Made by a program: the position numbers and the translations under genes. From Gammaproteobacteria bacterium (GTDB lineage Bacteria; Pseudomonadota; Gammaproteobacteria; Pseudomonadales; Azotimanducaceae), in NCBI GenBank assembly GCA_024640825.1, contig JAHEEG010000003.1, forward strand, positions 1-64,000: a stretch of DNA of 64,000 nt. The letters are read 5' to 3'. Every line of letters begins with the position of its first letter. Position 1 is the first letter of the stretch. Of this stretch, positions 23,177-38,561 are shown in pieces. The notes below the pieces were generated by a model, which saw only the letters and a list, made by a program, of their open reading frames with translations, was not told the DNA's origin and did not search any database.

Positions 23177-23646
23177 TCCGCCTCGCTGTTAGAGGACCCT
23201 TTAACGGCCCCCCCGCCAGGACCTCCGTCCCTGGATCCCTTCTGCAAAAGATGCATGATTCCTTCCACCTCAACTTCGGCCTCGCGTGGCAGATCCGCCA
23301 CGCCCACCGCAGCTCTGGCCGGGAACGGAGGGTCAAAAAACTCCTCCATGACGCCGTTGACGGTCTGGAAATCGGCCAGATTCTTTAGGTACAGGGTTAG
23401 CTTCACCATGTCGTTCAGAGTTCCGCCTGCAGCCCGCGCCACCGCTGCCAGGTTGCGGAAGACCTGGCGAGCTTGGTCGCCCACATCGCCAGGCACAAGC
23501 GTCATCGTCTGGGGGTCTAGGGGGATCTGCCCCGACACAAACACCATGTTGCCGACGATTACAGCCTGGGAATAGGGGCCGATTGCCGCGGGCGCCTCAT
23601 TGGTGCTTACGCTGCGGCTGTTGCCGGATTCAGGGTCTTGGCTCAT
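23173..23646 (-). CDS. ridA: RidA family reactive intermediate deaminase with a low-complexity C-terminal tail
   Basis: APAAIGPYSQAVIVGNMVFVSGQIPLDP, ARAAVGVADLPREAEVEVE. Confidence 0.92.
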   Translation of the reverse strand: MSQDPESGNSRSVSTNEAPAAIGPYSQAVIVGNMVFVSGQIPLDPQTMTLVPGDVGDQARQVFRNLAAVARAAGGTLNDMVKLTLYLKNLADFQTVNGVMEEFFDPPFPARAAVGVADLPREAEVEVEGIMHLLQKGSRDGGPGGGAVKGSSNSEAE

Positions 23647-23656
23647 GCCGCCGCCG

Positions 23657-25966
23657 TCAGGCGCTGACCCGATTGATGCTGATGATACCGCCGGTAATGC
23701 GAATGCGGCGCATCACGGCCGCGAGATGCGTGCGGTTTCTTACCGAAACCGTCAGACTTACGCTGGTGACCTCGGCGTTGCGCTCTTCGACGCTGATATT
23801 CTCCACACCGGCGTCCGCTTCGGCGACGGATGAAGCAATCTCTGCTATGACGCCCTTTCTGCGCTGCACCTCAATTCTCAATGCGGTGAGGAACTCGGCC
23901 GAAGTTTTCGGTGCCCAATGGGCAGGGATAATATCCCGGCCGCTGTGACGACGCCGTATCTCCACCATGTTGCGGCAGGTTTCCACGTGTACGACGAATC
24001 CTCGGCCCGGAGTCATGTGCCCGACGATCGGGTCGCCCGGAATGGGGCCGCAACAGCGACCGTAGTTGATCACCAGACCCTCGCCGCCGCGGATTGCCAC
24101 AGGCCCGATGCTGTCGACCGTTATACCCTGGAAATCGGGGTCGTCCGCTGCCAGCAGCTGTTGAGCGACCACGTATGCCATCAGTTCGCCGTTGCCGATG
24201 GCGGCAAGGAGTTCATTCAGGCGCCGTACACCGAACTCTTTGAAAACCCGCCGCAATCGTCGGAAGTCAAGATCGTTGATGCTTTTGTTGGCGCTTGCCA
24301 GTGAGCGGTTGAGCAGACGTCGCCCGAAGGCTACGGAGTCTACCTCCTGCTGAACCTTGAGCGCCTGGCGAATACCGGATCGAGCCTTGCTCGATACCAC
24401 GAACGTGAGCCAGTCGGGGTTGGGTCGAGCTTCAGGTGCCGTGATGATCTCTACGTTCTGTCCGCTTTGCAGCTGCTGTGACAGAGGCGCGAGATGCCGA
24501 TCGATGCGGCAGGCCACGCATCGGTTCCCAATGTCCGTATGCACGGCATAGGCGAAGTCAACCGGGGAGGCACCCCTGGGCAATTCCAGAATGTCCCCTT
24601 TGGGCGTGAAGACATAAACCTCGTCGGGGAATAGATCGATCTTCAGGCTTTCGATGAATTCCATCGGGTTGCCGGCGCGCTGTTGCAGATCGAGGAGGTC
24701 GCGAACCCACTGGCGGGCACGTTGCTGGCTACCTTGGAAGGCGTCATTGGTCGATTTGTACAGCCAGTGCCCGGCTATGCCGTTTTCTGCAACCGCGTCC
24801 ATTTGCGGCGTTCTGATCTGTACCTCGATGGGCACGCCGTGCATACCAAACAGTGTTGTGTGCAGAGACTGGTAGCCATTTACCTTCGGAATGGCGATGT
24901 AGTCTTTGAATCGGCCTGCGACCGGCTTGTATAAGTTGTGTACGACTCCGAGCGTCCTGTAGCAGTGGTCTACGCCTGGCACCACGATTCTGAATCCGAA
25001 AACGTCCATGATCTCAGAGAAGGATTTGTGCTGCGTGCGCATCTTCCGATAGATGGAGTAGAGGTGCTTTTCCCGTCCCTGCACTTCGGCCTCGATGCCT
25101 TCCTGCTGCAGCGCGTCAGTCAGAGATTTGCGCAGCTCATCCATCAGCTCTTTGCGATTGCCTCTCGCCGCTTTCACCGCGCGCTCTATGCGATCTGCTC
25201 TCAGCGGATACAGCGCACCGAAACCCAGTTCCTCGAACTCGACTTTGATGTGGTGAATGCCCAGACGGTTAGCAATGGGCGCGTAGAAATCGAGAGTTTC
25301 CCGAGCGATGCGTTTGCGCTGGTCATCGGACATCACCCCGATGGTTCTCATGTTGTGCAGCCGGTCTGCCAGTTTGACCATGATCACGCGAATGTCTTTG
25401 GCCATGGCCATGGCCATCTTCTGAAAGTTCTCTGCCTGAGCCTCCGCCCTGCTGCGAAATATAGTTGACAGCTTTGATACGCCGTCAACGATCTGCGCCA
25501 CGGATTCCCCGTAGCGGGCGCCGAGAACCGACTTGCCAATGTTGGTATCTTCGATGACGTCGTGCAGCAGCGCAGCCATTACCGTCTCGTGATCCATATG
25601 CATACCGGCAAGAATATTCGCCACTGCCAGTGGGTGTGTGACGTACGGGTGTCCCGTTCTTCGCCACTGATGCTGGTGCGCCTCGGCTGCGTGATAGTAA
25701 GCGGAGCGAACCTGTGCTATCTGCTCAGGCTGCAGGTATTCGGATAGGCGATCACAGAGCCCGTCAATAGTGACGGGAGCGGCGATTTCGGGGAGCCTCG
25801 CGCGTTCGGCAAGACGTGAGACGAAGTATGATTCCGGCTGCTGCGGGCGTTTGGTGCCCTTGCGCTTGCGGGGTTTTCGGCTTGGAGATGGCGCGGTGGG
25901 CGAAACGATGCCCTGGACCTCTTCTGAGGGGCCCGTGGTTGCCTCAAAGCTCGCGGGGTTCGTCAT
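23657..25966 (-). CDS. spoT: Bifunctional (p)ppGpp synthetase/hydrolase
   Basis: HD domain [11 protein letters not shown], RelA/SpoT synthetase, TGS and C-terminal ACT domains; next to rpoZ. Confidence 0.95.
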   Translation of the reverse strand: MTNPASFEATTGPSEEVQGIVSPTAPSPSRKPRKRKGTKRPQQPESYFVSRLAERARLPEIAAPVTIDGLCDRLSEYLQPEQIAQVRSAYYHAAEAHQHQWRRTGHPYVTHPLAVANILAGMHMDHETVMAALLHDVIEDTNIGKSVLGARYGESVAQIVDGVSKLSTIFRSRAEAQAENFQKMAMAMAKDIRVIMVKLADRLHNMRTIGVMSDDQRKRIARETLDFYAPIANRLGIHHIKVEFEELGFGALYPLRADRIERAVKAARGNRKELMDELRKSLTDALQQEGIEAEVQGREKHLYSIYRKMRTQHKSFSEIMDVFGFRIVVPGVDHCYRTLGVVHNLYKPVAGRFKDYIAIPKVNGYQSLHTTLFGMHGVPIEVQIRTPQMDAVAENGIAGHWLYKSTNDAFQGSQQRARQWVRDLLDLQQRAGNPMEFIESLKIDLFPDEVYVFTPKGDILELPRGASPVDFAYAVHTDIGNRCVACRIDRHLAPLSQQLQSGQNVEIITAPEARPNPDWLTFVVSSKARSGIRQALKVQQEVDSVAFGRRLLNRSLASANKSINDLDFRRLRRVFKEFGVRRLNELLAAIGNGELMAYVVAQQLLAADDPDFQGITVDSIGPVAIRGGEGLVINYGRCCGPIPGDPIVGHMTPGRGFVVHVETCRNMVEIRRRHSGRDIIPAHWAPKTSAEFLTALRIEVQRRKGVIAEIASSVAEADAGVENISVEERNAEVTSVSLTVSVRNRTHLAAVMRRIRITGGIISINRVSA

Positions 25967-26216
25967 CTCCTATGCCGAAGGACACTTCCAAAACGTCATC
26001 CTGTGTGGACGCTTCCTGCTCGTCAAGCATTTCATGAGAAACAAGGCCCGCTGCGATCTCCCGCAAGGCCAGAACGCTGGGCTTGTCGTTCTCTATGGGC
26101 ACCAACGGCTCGGAACCGAAGCGGCGCATCTGGCGTGCCCGACGAGTCGCCAGCATAACCAGTTCGAATCGGTTATCCACGTGATCGAGGCAGTCTTCCA
26201 CTGTTATTCTTGCCAT
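25944..26216 (-). CDS. rpoZ: RNA polymerase omega subunit
   Basis: [30 protein letters not shown]. Confidence 0.96.
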   Translation of the reverse strand: MARITVEDCLDHVDNRFELVMLATRRARQMRRFGSEPLVPIENDKPSVLALREIAAGLVSHEMLDEQEASTQDDVLEVSFGIGDDEPREL

Positions 26217-26269
26217 GTCTTGGGAGCATCCGTGAGTGGGGGGGCGAGTTTAGCGGGGGGCCATCGCGC

Positions 26270-26959
<690 letters not shown>

Positions 26960-27826
26960 CTACTCGACGTTCTGAACCTGTTCCCTGATCTGCTCGATGA
27001 TGACTTTGAGGTCGACCGCGCGCTGCGACGTCTGGGCCAGCACCGATTTTGAGCCCAGGGTATTGGCTTCCCGGTTCAGTTCCTGAGTCAGAAAATCCAG
27101 ACGGCGCCCGTGGGGTCCCGGGCTCCTGAGGTTGCTTCGGGCCTCCTCCACATGGATGCTGAGTCGGTCCAGCTCCTCCGCGATGTCCGCCCGCTGGGCG
27201 AGCAGAGCTACCTCCTGCGTGAGGCGGTCAGGCTCCAGCTCTGTCCCTAGGTCCGCTATCCGCTGCTGCAGCTTGATCCTCAGCTGATGGGCGATTGAAA
27301 GGCTGTGGCGTTTGATTTCTCCAACCAGCCGATCTATTTCATCCAGGCGCTGTGTGATCGCCTCGTGCAGCTGGTTTCCTTCGCGCTGGCGATGGTCGAT
27401 GAGCTGCGTCAGGCAGGCCTCGAACAGGTCCGTGAGCGGCTCCTTCAGCGCTGTTTCGTCCATGACGGCCTCCGTGCCAAGGATCCCAGGCCAGCGCAGC
27501 AGGTCCATGGGGTTGGGCGCTCCTACCTCCGGCGCGTCGCGCCTCATCTGCTCCAGGACGGCCAGGATCTGCAGCAGCAGCGGCCGATTGAGTTCCAGCT
27601 GTGAGGCACCCTCCGTTCGGTCGACCCGCAGCGTGCAATCGACCTTGCCGCGCTTGAGATGTTTGCGCAGGGTTTCCCGCAGACCATGCTCGAGACCTCT
27701 AAGCGGTTCAGGCAGGCGCAGCTGAGTTTCCAGGAAACGATGGTTGACGCTGCGCAGCTCCCAGGTGAGGACCAGTGTCTGCTGAATGTCCTGAGCGCGC
27801 GCGAAGCCGGTCATGCTGTGCAACAT
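26960..27826 (-). CDS. yicC: YicC family protein
   Basis: MLHSMTGFARA..ELRSVNHRFLETQLRLPE; FLTQELNREANTLGSKS. Confidence 0.95.
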   Translation of the reverse strand: MLHSMTGFARAQDIQQTLVLTWELRSVNHRFLETQLRLPEPLRGLEHGLRETLRKHLKRGKVDCTLRVDRTEGASQLELNRPLLLQILAVLEQMRRDAPEVGAPNPMDLLRWPGILGTEAVMDETALKEPLTDLFEACLTQLIDHRQREGNQLHEAITQRLDEIDRLVGEIKRHSLSIAHQLRIKLQQRIADLGTELEPDRLTQEVALLAQRADIAEELDRLSIHVEEARSNLRSPGPHGRRLDFLTQELNREANTLGSKSVLAQTSQRAVDLKVIIEQIREQVQNVE

Positions 27827-27930
27827 GGTGAGAATTACCCGAATTTAGAAAGTCGAGTCTAATCCCAAATCGGGTCAGCTGTCGGATCAAAAGCCTTGTG
27901 CCCGCATCGCTCTCACCCCGAACCAGCGCT

Positions 27931-27936
27931 TATAAT
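27931..27936 (+). promoter_or_regulatory. Candidate -10 element for rph-pyrE
   Basis: Perfect TATAAT 33 nt upstream of the rph ATG, in the yicC/rph divergent spacer; -35 not clear. Confidence 0.4.
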
Positions 27937-27968
27937 ACGGGCTCCCCCGTTATTGAAGAGAGTTGCCC

Positions 27969-28685
27969 ATGGCCATTCAGCGCCCCAGCGGCCGGTCGCC
28001 CGGTGAGATGCGTCAGGTAAGGTTTACCAGAGGCTTCACAAAGCATGCCGCTGGGTCTGTGTTGGTGGAGTTTGGCGACACCAAAGTCATCTGCACTGCG
28101 TCGGTCGATCAGTCCGTACCGGGCTTTCTGCGAGGCAAAGGCGTGGGCTGGGTGACGGCCGAGTACGGCATGTTGCCGGGCGCGACCCATACTCGCTCGG
28201 ATCGAGAGGCGGCGAGAGGAAAGCAGGGTGGGCGCACGCTCGAGATTCAGCGGCTCATCGGGCGGTCGCTGCGTTCCATTGTCGACATGAAGGCCTTGGG
28301 TGAGCGTACCGTTCGTGTTGACTGCGACGTTATCCAGGCCGATGGCGGTACCCGGACGGCGTCCATTACGGGTGGTGCGCTGGCCTTGGCAGATGCGTTT
28401 CGCAAGATTGGGGTTCAGGATGCGTTCAGGGAGTTTGTGGCATCTGTATCCGTAGGCATCTGGCGCGGCGAACCGGTGCTGGATCTGGACTACGCGGAAG
28501 ACTCAACGGCGGAGACGGACATGAATGTAGTAATGCTCGAATCTGGTGGGTTCATCGAGGTGCAGGGCACCGCGGAAGGTGCTCCGTTCAGCGATGTGGA
28601 ACTCGAGCGGATGCTCGGCCTCGCAAAACAGGGAACCATGGCGCTCGCCCAACGCCAGCGGATGGCACTTCAGGACGCGCTCTGA
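27969..28685 (+). CDS. rph: Ribonuclease PH
   Basis: [43 protein letters not shown]. Confidence 0.97.
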   Translation: MAIQRPSGRSPGEMRQVRFTRGFTKHAAGSVLVEFGDTKVICTASVDQSVPGFLRGKGVGWVTAEYGMLPGATHTRSDREAARGKQGGRTLEIQRLIGRSLRSIVDMKALGERTVRVDCDVIQADGGTRTASITGGALALADAFRKIGVQDAFREFVASVSVGIWRGEPVLDLDYAEDSTAETDMNVVMLESGGFIEVQGTAEGAPFSDVELERMLGLAKQGTMALAQRQRMALQDAL

Positions 28686-29341
28686 TGAATGCCGCTTCCG
28701 CGTCACTTCTGAAACTGCTGATTGATCAGGCGGTGCTCCGTTTTGGCGATTTCACTCTGAAATCCGGGCGTCAGAGCCCTTACTTCTTCAATCTGGGCGC
28801 GCTGCATACCGGCGCGGCGACTCAGCAACTGGCCGAGGCATATGCGCAATGCATTGTGAAATCTGCGCCGTCCTTCGAGCTTGTCTTTGGTCCTGCCTAT
28901 AAGGGCATCCCGATTGCGGTAGCGGTCTCGGAAGCGCTCGCCCGGCGTGGACGAGATGTTGCCTGGGGATTCAACCGCAAGGAGGAGAAGGACCACGGCG
29001 AGGGCGGTCGTTTCGTTGGTGGAAGCATAGCAACGCGCGTTCTTCTGGTTGACGATGTCCTGACCGCCGGGACAGCTATACGTGAGGCAGTAGACCTCAT
29101 CGCCGGGGCCGGAGGCACGCTGGTTGGCGTGGTCATCGCGATGGATCGGCAGGAACTTGGCCCGAGTGGGAATACTGCCGTGCAGATCCTCCATGAGGAA
29201 CTCGGTGTACCTGTGCTGAGCTTGCTCAACCTGCAGAATGTGATTGAGTACCTTGACTCGAACGGCCGTCACGACAACTATCCCCAGGATCTATTGAAGC
29301 GGATACGGGACTATCAGCGGTCCCACTGCGCGCTCACCTAA
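28685..29341 (+). CDS. pyrE: Orotate phosphoribosyltransferase
   Basis: LKSGRQSPYFFNLGALHTG, GPAYKGIPIAVAVSEAL, VLLVDDVLTAGTAIREAVDLI. Confidence 0.97.
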   Translation: MNAASASLLKLLIDQAVLRFGDFTLKSGRQSPYFFNLGALHTGAATQQLAEAYAQCIVKSAPSFELVFGPAYKGIPIAVAVSEALARRGRDVAWGFNRKEEKDHGEGGRFVGGSIATRVLLVDDVLTAGTAIREAVDLIAGAGGTLVGVVIAMDRQELGPSGNTAVQILHEELGVPVLSLLNLQNVIEYLDSNGRHDNYPQDLLKRIRDYQRSHCALT

Positions 29342-29361
29342 GGAACGCTGAGATAAGCACT

Positions 29362-29985
29362 ATGGGAAAGTCAACGTTCATGTTTTTGGCAATCTGCCTC
29401 GTGCTGTCTACGGCGGTTAAGGTAGGGGCCGCTGACGTTCGGCTTTATCGCTACGTGAACGCCGATGGAAGTCTGGTGATTTCTCACGCCATTCCGGCGA
29501 GCAAAGTGGCCGGTGGCTACGATATCATCGACGCTGCCAGCGGCCGATTACTGGAGCGGGTTCCTGCACAGTTGACCCCCGAACAGCTGGCGATCAAACA
29601 GGCCCACGATCGAGAAAGGCAAGCCTGTTTGGATGATCTGGACAGAGTTCAGACGCTCTACAGCTCCGAAAAAGAGATCGGTCGCGCTCTGGAAGAGGCC
29701 CTCGAGTCCATCGACAGCCGTATCAAGAACGCGGAGGCCAACCTTACGCAAATGCGTTCCGAGCAGAGAAAGCTGGAGCGGGAAGCCGCGCAGCTCGAGC
29801 GCACTGGAGGGGCCCTGTCGGACATCCTCGTGAACAACATTGAGCGTACCCAGATTCAGATCGACACCCTGGAGGGGGAGATCGCGCAGCGTCATCGGGA
29901 CAAAGTCGGTGCCCGTGAGCGCTTCGCCAAGGATCGCGAGATATTCCTCAATGGCCACTGCCCCGAAATGGTAGCCAACTTCTGA
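29362..29985 (+). CDS. Secreted DUF4124-like N-terminus with a coiled-coil C-terminus
   Basis: Signal peptide, then LYRYVNADGSLVISHAIPASKVAGGYDIID and a long charged helical region. Confidence 0.75.
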   Translation: MGKSTFMFLAICLVLSTAVKVGAADVRLYRYVNADGSLVISHAIPASKVAGGYDIIDAASGRLLERVPAQLTPEQLAIKQAHDRERQACLDDLDRVQTLYSSEKEIGRALEEALESIDSRIKNAEANLTQMRSEQRKLEREAAQLERTGGALSDILVNNIERTQIQIDTLEGEIAQRHRDKVGARERFAKDREIFLNGHCPEMVANF

Positions 29986-30061
29986 AGCCGGCTTGAAATT
30001 ACGGGTCCCTGCAGAAACCTGCTTGCGCAAGCGCAAACGAATAAGGTTTCCGTATCCAGAC

Positions 30062-34254
<4,193 letters not shown>

Positions 34255-34285
34255 CTCAAGGGCCCTGTCTCCGGGTGCCTGTTTG

Positions 34286-35620
34286 TTACTCTGCCACGGA
34301 TTCGGGGTTTGCGGGCGCTAACTGGTCGACATAACAAGTAGCGATCCGGTCAATTATCCATTCCGCCAGCTGCGCTTTACTGGATTGCGGAAGCTTTTCC
34401 TCGCCCCCATGCCAGATCACCGCTACTGCATTCTCTTCGCTGTTAAAGCCAATGTCAGGGTTTGCGACGTCGTTGACGACGATCATGTCCATACCCTTAC
34501 GTTTACGCTTCTCTCTGGCGTTGCGGAGAGCATCCTGTGTCTCGGCAGCGAAGCCAACGACGAAAGGTCGGTTCTGGCTGCTGGAAACGCCGGCGATGAT
34601 ATCCGGATTCTCCACCAATAAAAGCCTCAAACCCTTTTCACCCCCGGGCAACTTTTTGATTTTCTGATCTTTTTTTTCGGCAGGTCGGTAGTCGGCCACA
34701 GCGGCAACGCCAATGAAGATGTCGGTTGCTGGCAGCTGTGCTTGAACCGCGTCGTTCATCTGCTGGGCGGTGGTGACCGATATCGTCTTCGCGCCGACGG
34801 GGGGCGCGATATTAACGGGGCCGCTTATCAGAGTTACCTCGCCCCCGACGCGCAGAGCTGCGCTGGCCAGGGCGTAACCCTGCTTGCCCGAGCTCTCGTT
34901 ACTTATATAACGGACCGGATCTATAGCTTCCCGGGTGGGACCTGCGGTGATCAGAAACTTTTTGCCCCGCAGCCCATCCAGATGGGGGGTTGAACGGACG
35001 GGCGTGGCGAGGCTGCCCCAGCTGGGGATCGACAGGCAGCAATCGCGAACCGCCGCGAAAAGCGCTTCTGGTTCCTGCATCCGACCAGGGCCCGTTTCCC
35101 CGCAGGCCTGGGGGCCGCTGTCAGGCCCGAGGATCGTGCATCCATCTTCTGTGAGCCTCCGCAGGTTTCTGCGGGTGGCCGGATGATCCCACATGACGTT
35201 GTTCATGGCTGGCGCCAGCAGCACGGGCGCGCGGCTGGCAAGGCGTAGCGTGCTCAGCAGGTCGTCAGCTCGTCCGGCCGCCAGCCGGCTGAGCGTATCC
35301 GCAGTGGTTGGCGCGATGACGATCAGGTCAGCCCAGCGGGCAAGCTCGATATGGCCCATCGCGGCCTCGGCCGCTGCGTCCCACAAGCTGTCTCTTACTG
35401 GCCTCCCGGAAACGGCTTGCAGGGTAGTGGCGGTGACGAATTGGCGAGCGTTGGCTGTCATCACCGCCTGAACTTCTGCGCCGGCCTCCCTCAGACGTCT
35501 CACAAGCATGGGCGTCTTGTACGCAGCGATGCCGCCGGAAACTCCGACTATGATGCGACATCCGGAAAGGATGCCGCCTTCGGAAAGCGAATCCTGGCCT
35601 TTGCTTCTGGTGTCGGCCAT
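34286..35620 (-). CDS. coaBC: Bifunctional phosphopantothenoylcysteine decarboxylase / phosphopantothenate-cysteine ligase
   Basis: RIIVGVSGGIAAYKTPMLVRRLREAGAEVQAVMT, LLAPAMNNVMWDHPAT, ITAGPTREAIDPVRYISNESSGKQGYALA; start set at ATG 35620 because the longer ORF runs antisense through radC. Confidence 0.95.
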   Translation of the reverse strand: MADTRSKGQDSLSEGGILSGCRIIVGVSGGIAAYKTPMLVRRLREAGAEVQAVMTANARQFVTATTLQAVSGRPVRDSLWDAAAEAAMGHIELARWADLIVIAPTTADTLSRLAAGRADDLLSTLRLASRAPVLLAPAMNNVMWDHPATRRNLRRLTEDGCTILGPDSGPQACGETGPGRMQEPEALFAAVRDCCLSIPSWGSLATPVRSTPHLDGLRGKKFLITAGPTREAIDPVRYISNESSGKQGYALASAALRVGGEVTLISGPVNIAPPVGAKTISVTTAQQMNDAVQAQLPATDIFIGVAAVADYRPAEKKDQKIKKLPGGEKGLRLLLVENPDIIAGVSSSQNRPFVVGFAAETQDALRNAREKRKRKGMDMIVVNDVANPDIGFNSEENAVAVIWHGGEEKLPQSSKAQLAEWIIDRIATCYVDQLAPANPESVAE

Positions 35621-35834
35621 GAAGGCTCCCGACTGACAATAGCTGCGGCAAAGATACCACCACCAACCTGTGCCCACTATGACGACGTCGGCATTAGTAC
35701 GGAACCGGGTTATCGGAATCGGAAATCTCGTGACCCGCCCGTTGATGGCACAGCGAACCTGACTCGGGGAAGCGTTGCGGAACCAGAAATCGGCCCAAAG
35801 GCCAATCCCCGAGGCAAGAGACAAGGAGGCCTGG

Positions 35835-36635
35835 ATGGCGCGTCGCCGGTTACCACCCAACTCAGAGCGACTCACTTCAGGGCGACTTTGGGTCGAGCCC
35901 TCGGCCGAACCTTCGGCCAAACCTTCGGCCAAACCTTCGGCCAAACCTTCGGCCAAACCAGTTCCCCTGTCCTGCTGGCCCAGCGGTGAACGGCCCCGGG
36001 AGCGTCTGCTGCGCCATGGGCCTGAAAGCCTCTCCGATGCCGAGCTGCTGGCTGTCTGCCTCGGATCAGGAGACGGCAGCATGGATGTGGTGGCCTTCTC
36101 CAGAAACCTTCTGGTGCGGTTCGGGGGTCTGCGGCCCCTGCTGGAAGCCCATCCCCGAAGGCTGGCGGAAGTGCGTGGGCTTGGGCCGGCCAAGATCGCC
36201 CAGCTGAAGGCGGTGCTTGGCTTGGGGTCGCGCCACGCCGAAGCAGGCATCGCTCATCGCCCGTTGCTCACTGACACGGTGGCGGTGCGCACGTACCTGC
36301 AGCATAAGCTTTCGGGTCTGGAACGGGAGGTCTTCGGCTGTCTGTTTCTGGATGCGCGTCATCGCCTGTTGGCTTTCGAGGTGCTCTTTCTGGGTTCCAT
36401 AGACCGCACCAGCGTTCACCCCAGGGAAGTCCTCAAGCAAGCGCTCGTGCACAATGCGGCTTCGGTCGTGCTCGCGCACAATCATCCCTCCGGGAATGCC
36501 GAGCCGAGCCCCAGCGATGTGCGTCTTACGGAAGAGCTTCGGCTGCTGCTGATGCGCCTGGAAATAAGGGTTCTGGACCACATTGTGGTCGGCCATGGGC
36601 AGACGGTTTCCCTCGCAGAGCGGGGCCTGGTCTGA
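35835..36635 (+). CDS. radC: DNA repair protein RadC (JAB/MPN domain)
   Basis: [58 protein letters not shown] 35835 preceded by AAGGAGG at 35823-35829. Confidence 0.95.
   Translation: MARRRLPPNSERLTSGRLWVEPSAEPSAKPSAKPSAKPSAKPVPLSCWPSGERPRERLLRHGPESLSDAELLAVCLGSGDGSMDVVAFSRNLLVRFGGLRPLLEAHPRRLAEVRGLGPAKIAQLKAVLGLGSRHAEAGIAHRPLLTDTVAVRTYLQHKLSGLEREVFGCLFLDARHRLLAFEVLFLGSIDRTSVHPREVLKQALVHNAASVVLAHNHPSGNAEPSPSDVRLTEELRLLLMRLEIRVLDHIVVGHGQTVSLAERGLV
35898..35957 (+). repeat. 12-bp tandem repeat (CCTTCGGCCAAA) inside the radC 5' coding region
   Basis: Four perfect copies (910-921, 922-933, 934-945, 946-957) preceded by one degenerate copy (898-909); encodes PSAE(PSAK)4. Confidence 0.97.
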
Positions 36636-36679
36636 TCCCGTTGGCTCGGTCCGCAACCTGCGGGCCCTGTGCCCTCAGC

Positions 36680-36708
36680 TTGCCCCCTGCGAGGCTCTCT
36701 GGTATAAA
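36680..36708 (+). promoter_or_regulatory. Putative sigma-70 promoter of rpmB-rpmG
   Basis: TTGCCC (680-685), 17-nt spacer, TATAAA (703-708), ~30 nt upstream of the rpmB ATG. Confidence 0.5.
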
Positions 36709-36738
36709 CGCGCGTCTTTTTTTTCGGACCATCGAGCC

Positions 36739-36975
36739 ATGTCTCAAGTCTGTCAGGTGACGGGAAAACGGCCCATGGCGGGGAACAACGTCAGTCACGC
36801 GCAGAACAAGACGCGTCGGCGCTTTTCACCGAACCTTCACTACCACCGTTTCTGGGTGGACAGCGAAAAGCGTTTCGTACGACTGCGAGTCTCCTCCAAG
36901 GGAATGCGCATCATTGACAAGAAGGGTATCGATCAGGTGCTCGCGGAAATGCGTGGGCGAGGCGAAAAGGTTTAG
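36739..36975 (+). CDS. rpmB: 50S ribosomal protein L28
   Basis: [52 protein letters not shown]; start at 36739, internal to the listed ORF. Confidence 0.97.
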   Translation: MSQVCQVTGKRPMAGNNVSHAQNKTRRRFSPNLHYHRFWVDSEKRFVRLRVSSKGMRIIDKKGIDQVLAEMRGRGEKV

Positions 36976-37062
36976 GGAGTGAGCGCCCGCACCGGGGCTT
37001 TCACGGGATCGCAATAACCGCGTCTCGGGCTGATCAGCAATGGATAATACGGACAACAGATA

Positions 37063-37218
37063 ATGCGGGAAAAGATCAAACTGGTTTCTAGTGCTGGCAC
37101 TGGCCATTACTACACGACGGACAAGAACAAGCGCAATACGCCGGATAAGCTGGAGATGAAAAAGTACGACCCCGTTGTTCGTAAGCACGTCCTGTATACC
37201 GAAGCAAAGATCAAGTAG
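37063..37218 (+). CDS. rpmG: 50S ribosomal protein L33 (51 aa, absent from the supplied ORF track)
   Basis: Translated by hand: [51 protein letters not shown]. Confidence 0.97.
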   Translation: MREKIKLVSSAGTGHYYTTDKNKRNTPDKLEMKKYDPVVRKHVLYTEAKIK

Positions 37219-37329
37219 AGCCCCCTACAGGCCGCTTTCCTGCCTGGGATGCTTCCGGGGACAGGCGAGCGTCTCCTCCTTGGTCGTTTCATGCTGGCAC
37301 AGACTGTGAGCGAGGGGGCCTAACCTCAG

Positions 37330-38166
37330 GTGCCTGAACTTCCTGAAGTCGAAACCACGAGACGCGGCATCGAGCCCCATCTATCGGGTCGCCAACTCAA
37401 GGACTGGGTGATCCGCAACGCGGCGCTTCGCTGGCCTGTAAAAATCCCCCAAGCGCTGAAGGGTCAGCAGGTTCTTGGTGTCGGTCGTCGCGCCAAGTAC
37501 CTCCTTATACAGTTTGATCAAGGGGCCCTCATCATGCATCTGGGTATGTCCGGAAGTTTGCGGGTGCTCCCTGCAGACACCCCGTTGTTGAAGCACGATC
37601 ACATAGACCTGCTTTTCGACGATGGACGGGTTCTGCGTTTCAACGATCCCAGGCGGTTCGGCAGTATTCACTGGCAGCCTCACCCCGTCATGGAGCACTG
37701 GCTGCTGTGTGCGCTGGGCCCGGAGCCGCTATCGGATGCTTTTTCCGGTGCGTATCTCAAGACAACGGCGCGACGACGTAAGGTGGCGGTGAAGAATTTT
37801 CTAATGGATGCACATGTGGTTGTGGGCGTGGGCAACATCTACGCCAACGAAGCCCTGTTCATGGCCGGAATTCGTCCCTCTCTGCAGGCACACAGGGTGA
37901 CCCTCGCCAGCTACGAACGCCTCGCCAGCGCCGTTCAGGAGGTGCTGCAGCAGGCCATAGCCATGGGCGGAACCACGCTTCGGGATTTCGTCAACCAGGA
38001 TGGTCAGCCAGGGTATTTTAGACAGTCTCTTTACGTATATGGTCGGAGTGGGCAGCTCTGCAAAGTCTGCGAAACGCCGCTCAAGGGCCTCAGAATCGGG
38101 CAGCGGGCGACCGTTTTCTGCCCAAAATGCCAACGGTCCCAAGGTTTGCGGTCATATCGATGCTAG
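37330..38166 (+). CDS. mutM: Formamidopyrimidine-DNA glycosylase
   Basis: GTG start then PELPEVETTRRGIEPHLSG; C-terminal zinc finger CKVCETPLKGLRIGQRATVFCPKCQ. Confidence 0.97.
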   Translation: MPELPEVETTRRGIEPHLSGRQLKDWVIRNAALRWPVKIPQALKGQQVLGVGRRAKYLLIQFDQGALIMHLGMSGSLRVLPADTPLLKHDHIDLLFDDGRVLRFNDPRRFGSIHWQPHPVMEHWLLCALGPEPLSDAFSGAYLKTTARRRKVAVKNFLMDAHVVVGVGNIYANEALFMAGIRPSLQAHRVTLASYERLASAVQEVLQQAIAMGGTTLRDFVNQDGQPGYFRQSLYVYGRSGQLCKVCETPLKGLRIGQRATVFCPKCQRSQGLRSYRC

Positions 38167-38249
38167 AGTTAAAGGTGCTGGAAGGATATTCTAAAAATAG
38201 ACGGGTATCGTGCCTGTTGCTGAGACCTTTGGCTTGTAGGACGTTGAAA

Positions 38250-38555
38250 ATGAAGCGAATGGGCCTGATGCTGCTTTGCGTGACACTGATCGGAACACCC
38301 AGTTTGCCCGCATTTGCGGCCGATGAAGATCAACCCTCTGCAGGTGAGATGGCCGTGGATCTCGTGGTAGCCCGTCCCCTCGGCGTGGCGATAACCGCGG
38401 TGGGCTCAGCGGTCTTTCTGGTGAGCCTGCCGTTTACGGCATTGGCTGGTGGTGTTGGCCACGCGGCGGACGAGCTGGTCAAAAAGCCGGCGCAGGAAAC
38501 CTTTATGCGTTGCCTGGGATGCCCGGTTTCCGGACGTTATCAGGCGCCCCGTTAG
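38250..38555 (+). CDS. Conserved hypothetical small exported/membrane protein
   Basis: Signal peptide MKRMGLMLLCVTLIGTPSLPAFA, hydrophobic segment, C-terminal RCLGC; same position as a hypothetical near mutM in Pseudomonas. Confidence 0.65.
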   Translation: MKRMGLMLLCVTLIGTPSLPAFAADEDQPSAGEMAVDLVVARPLGVAITAVGSAVFLVSLPFTALAGGVGHAADELVKKPAQETFMRCLGCPVSGRYQAPR

Positions 38556-38561
38556 GCTGAT

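Noticed and set aside
23978-23998. parS-like CCACGTG cores (e.g. GGTTTCCACGTGTACG, also near 7911 and 26175)
   Set aside because: Only the core hexamer/one half-site matches TGTTTCACGTGAAACA; all lie inside coding sequence.
30019-30036. GCTTGCGCAAGC palindrome between the DUF4124 gene and slmA
   Set aside because: 12-bp palindrome without a T tract; could be chance or a weak convergent terminator, not enough to call.
35621-36250. N-terminal ~210-aa extension of the coaBC ORF ([13 protein letters not shown] repeats)
   Set aside because: It is the antisense reading of radC and its 12-bp repeat; coaBC has a normal start at 35620.
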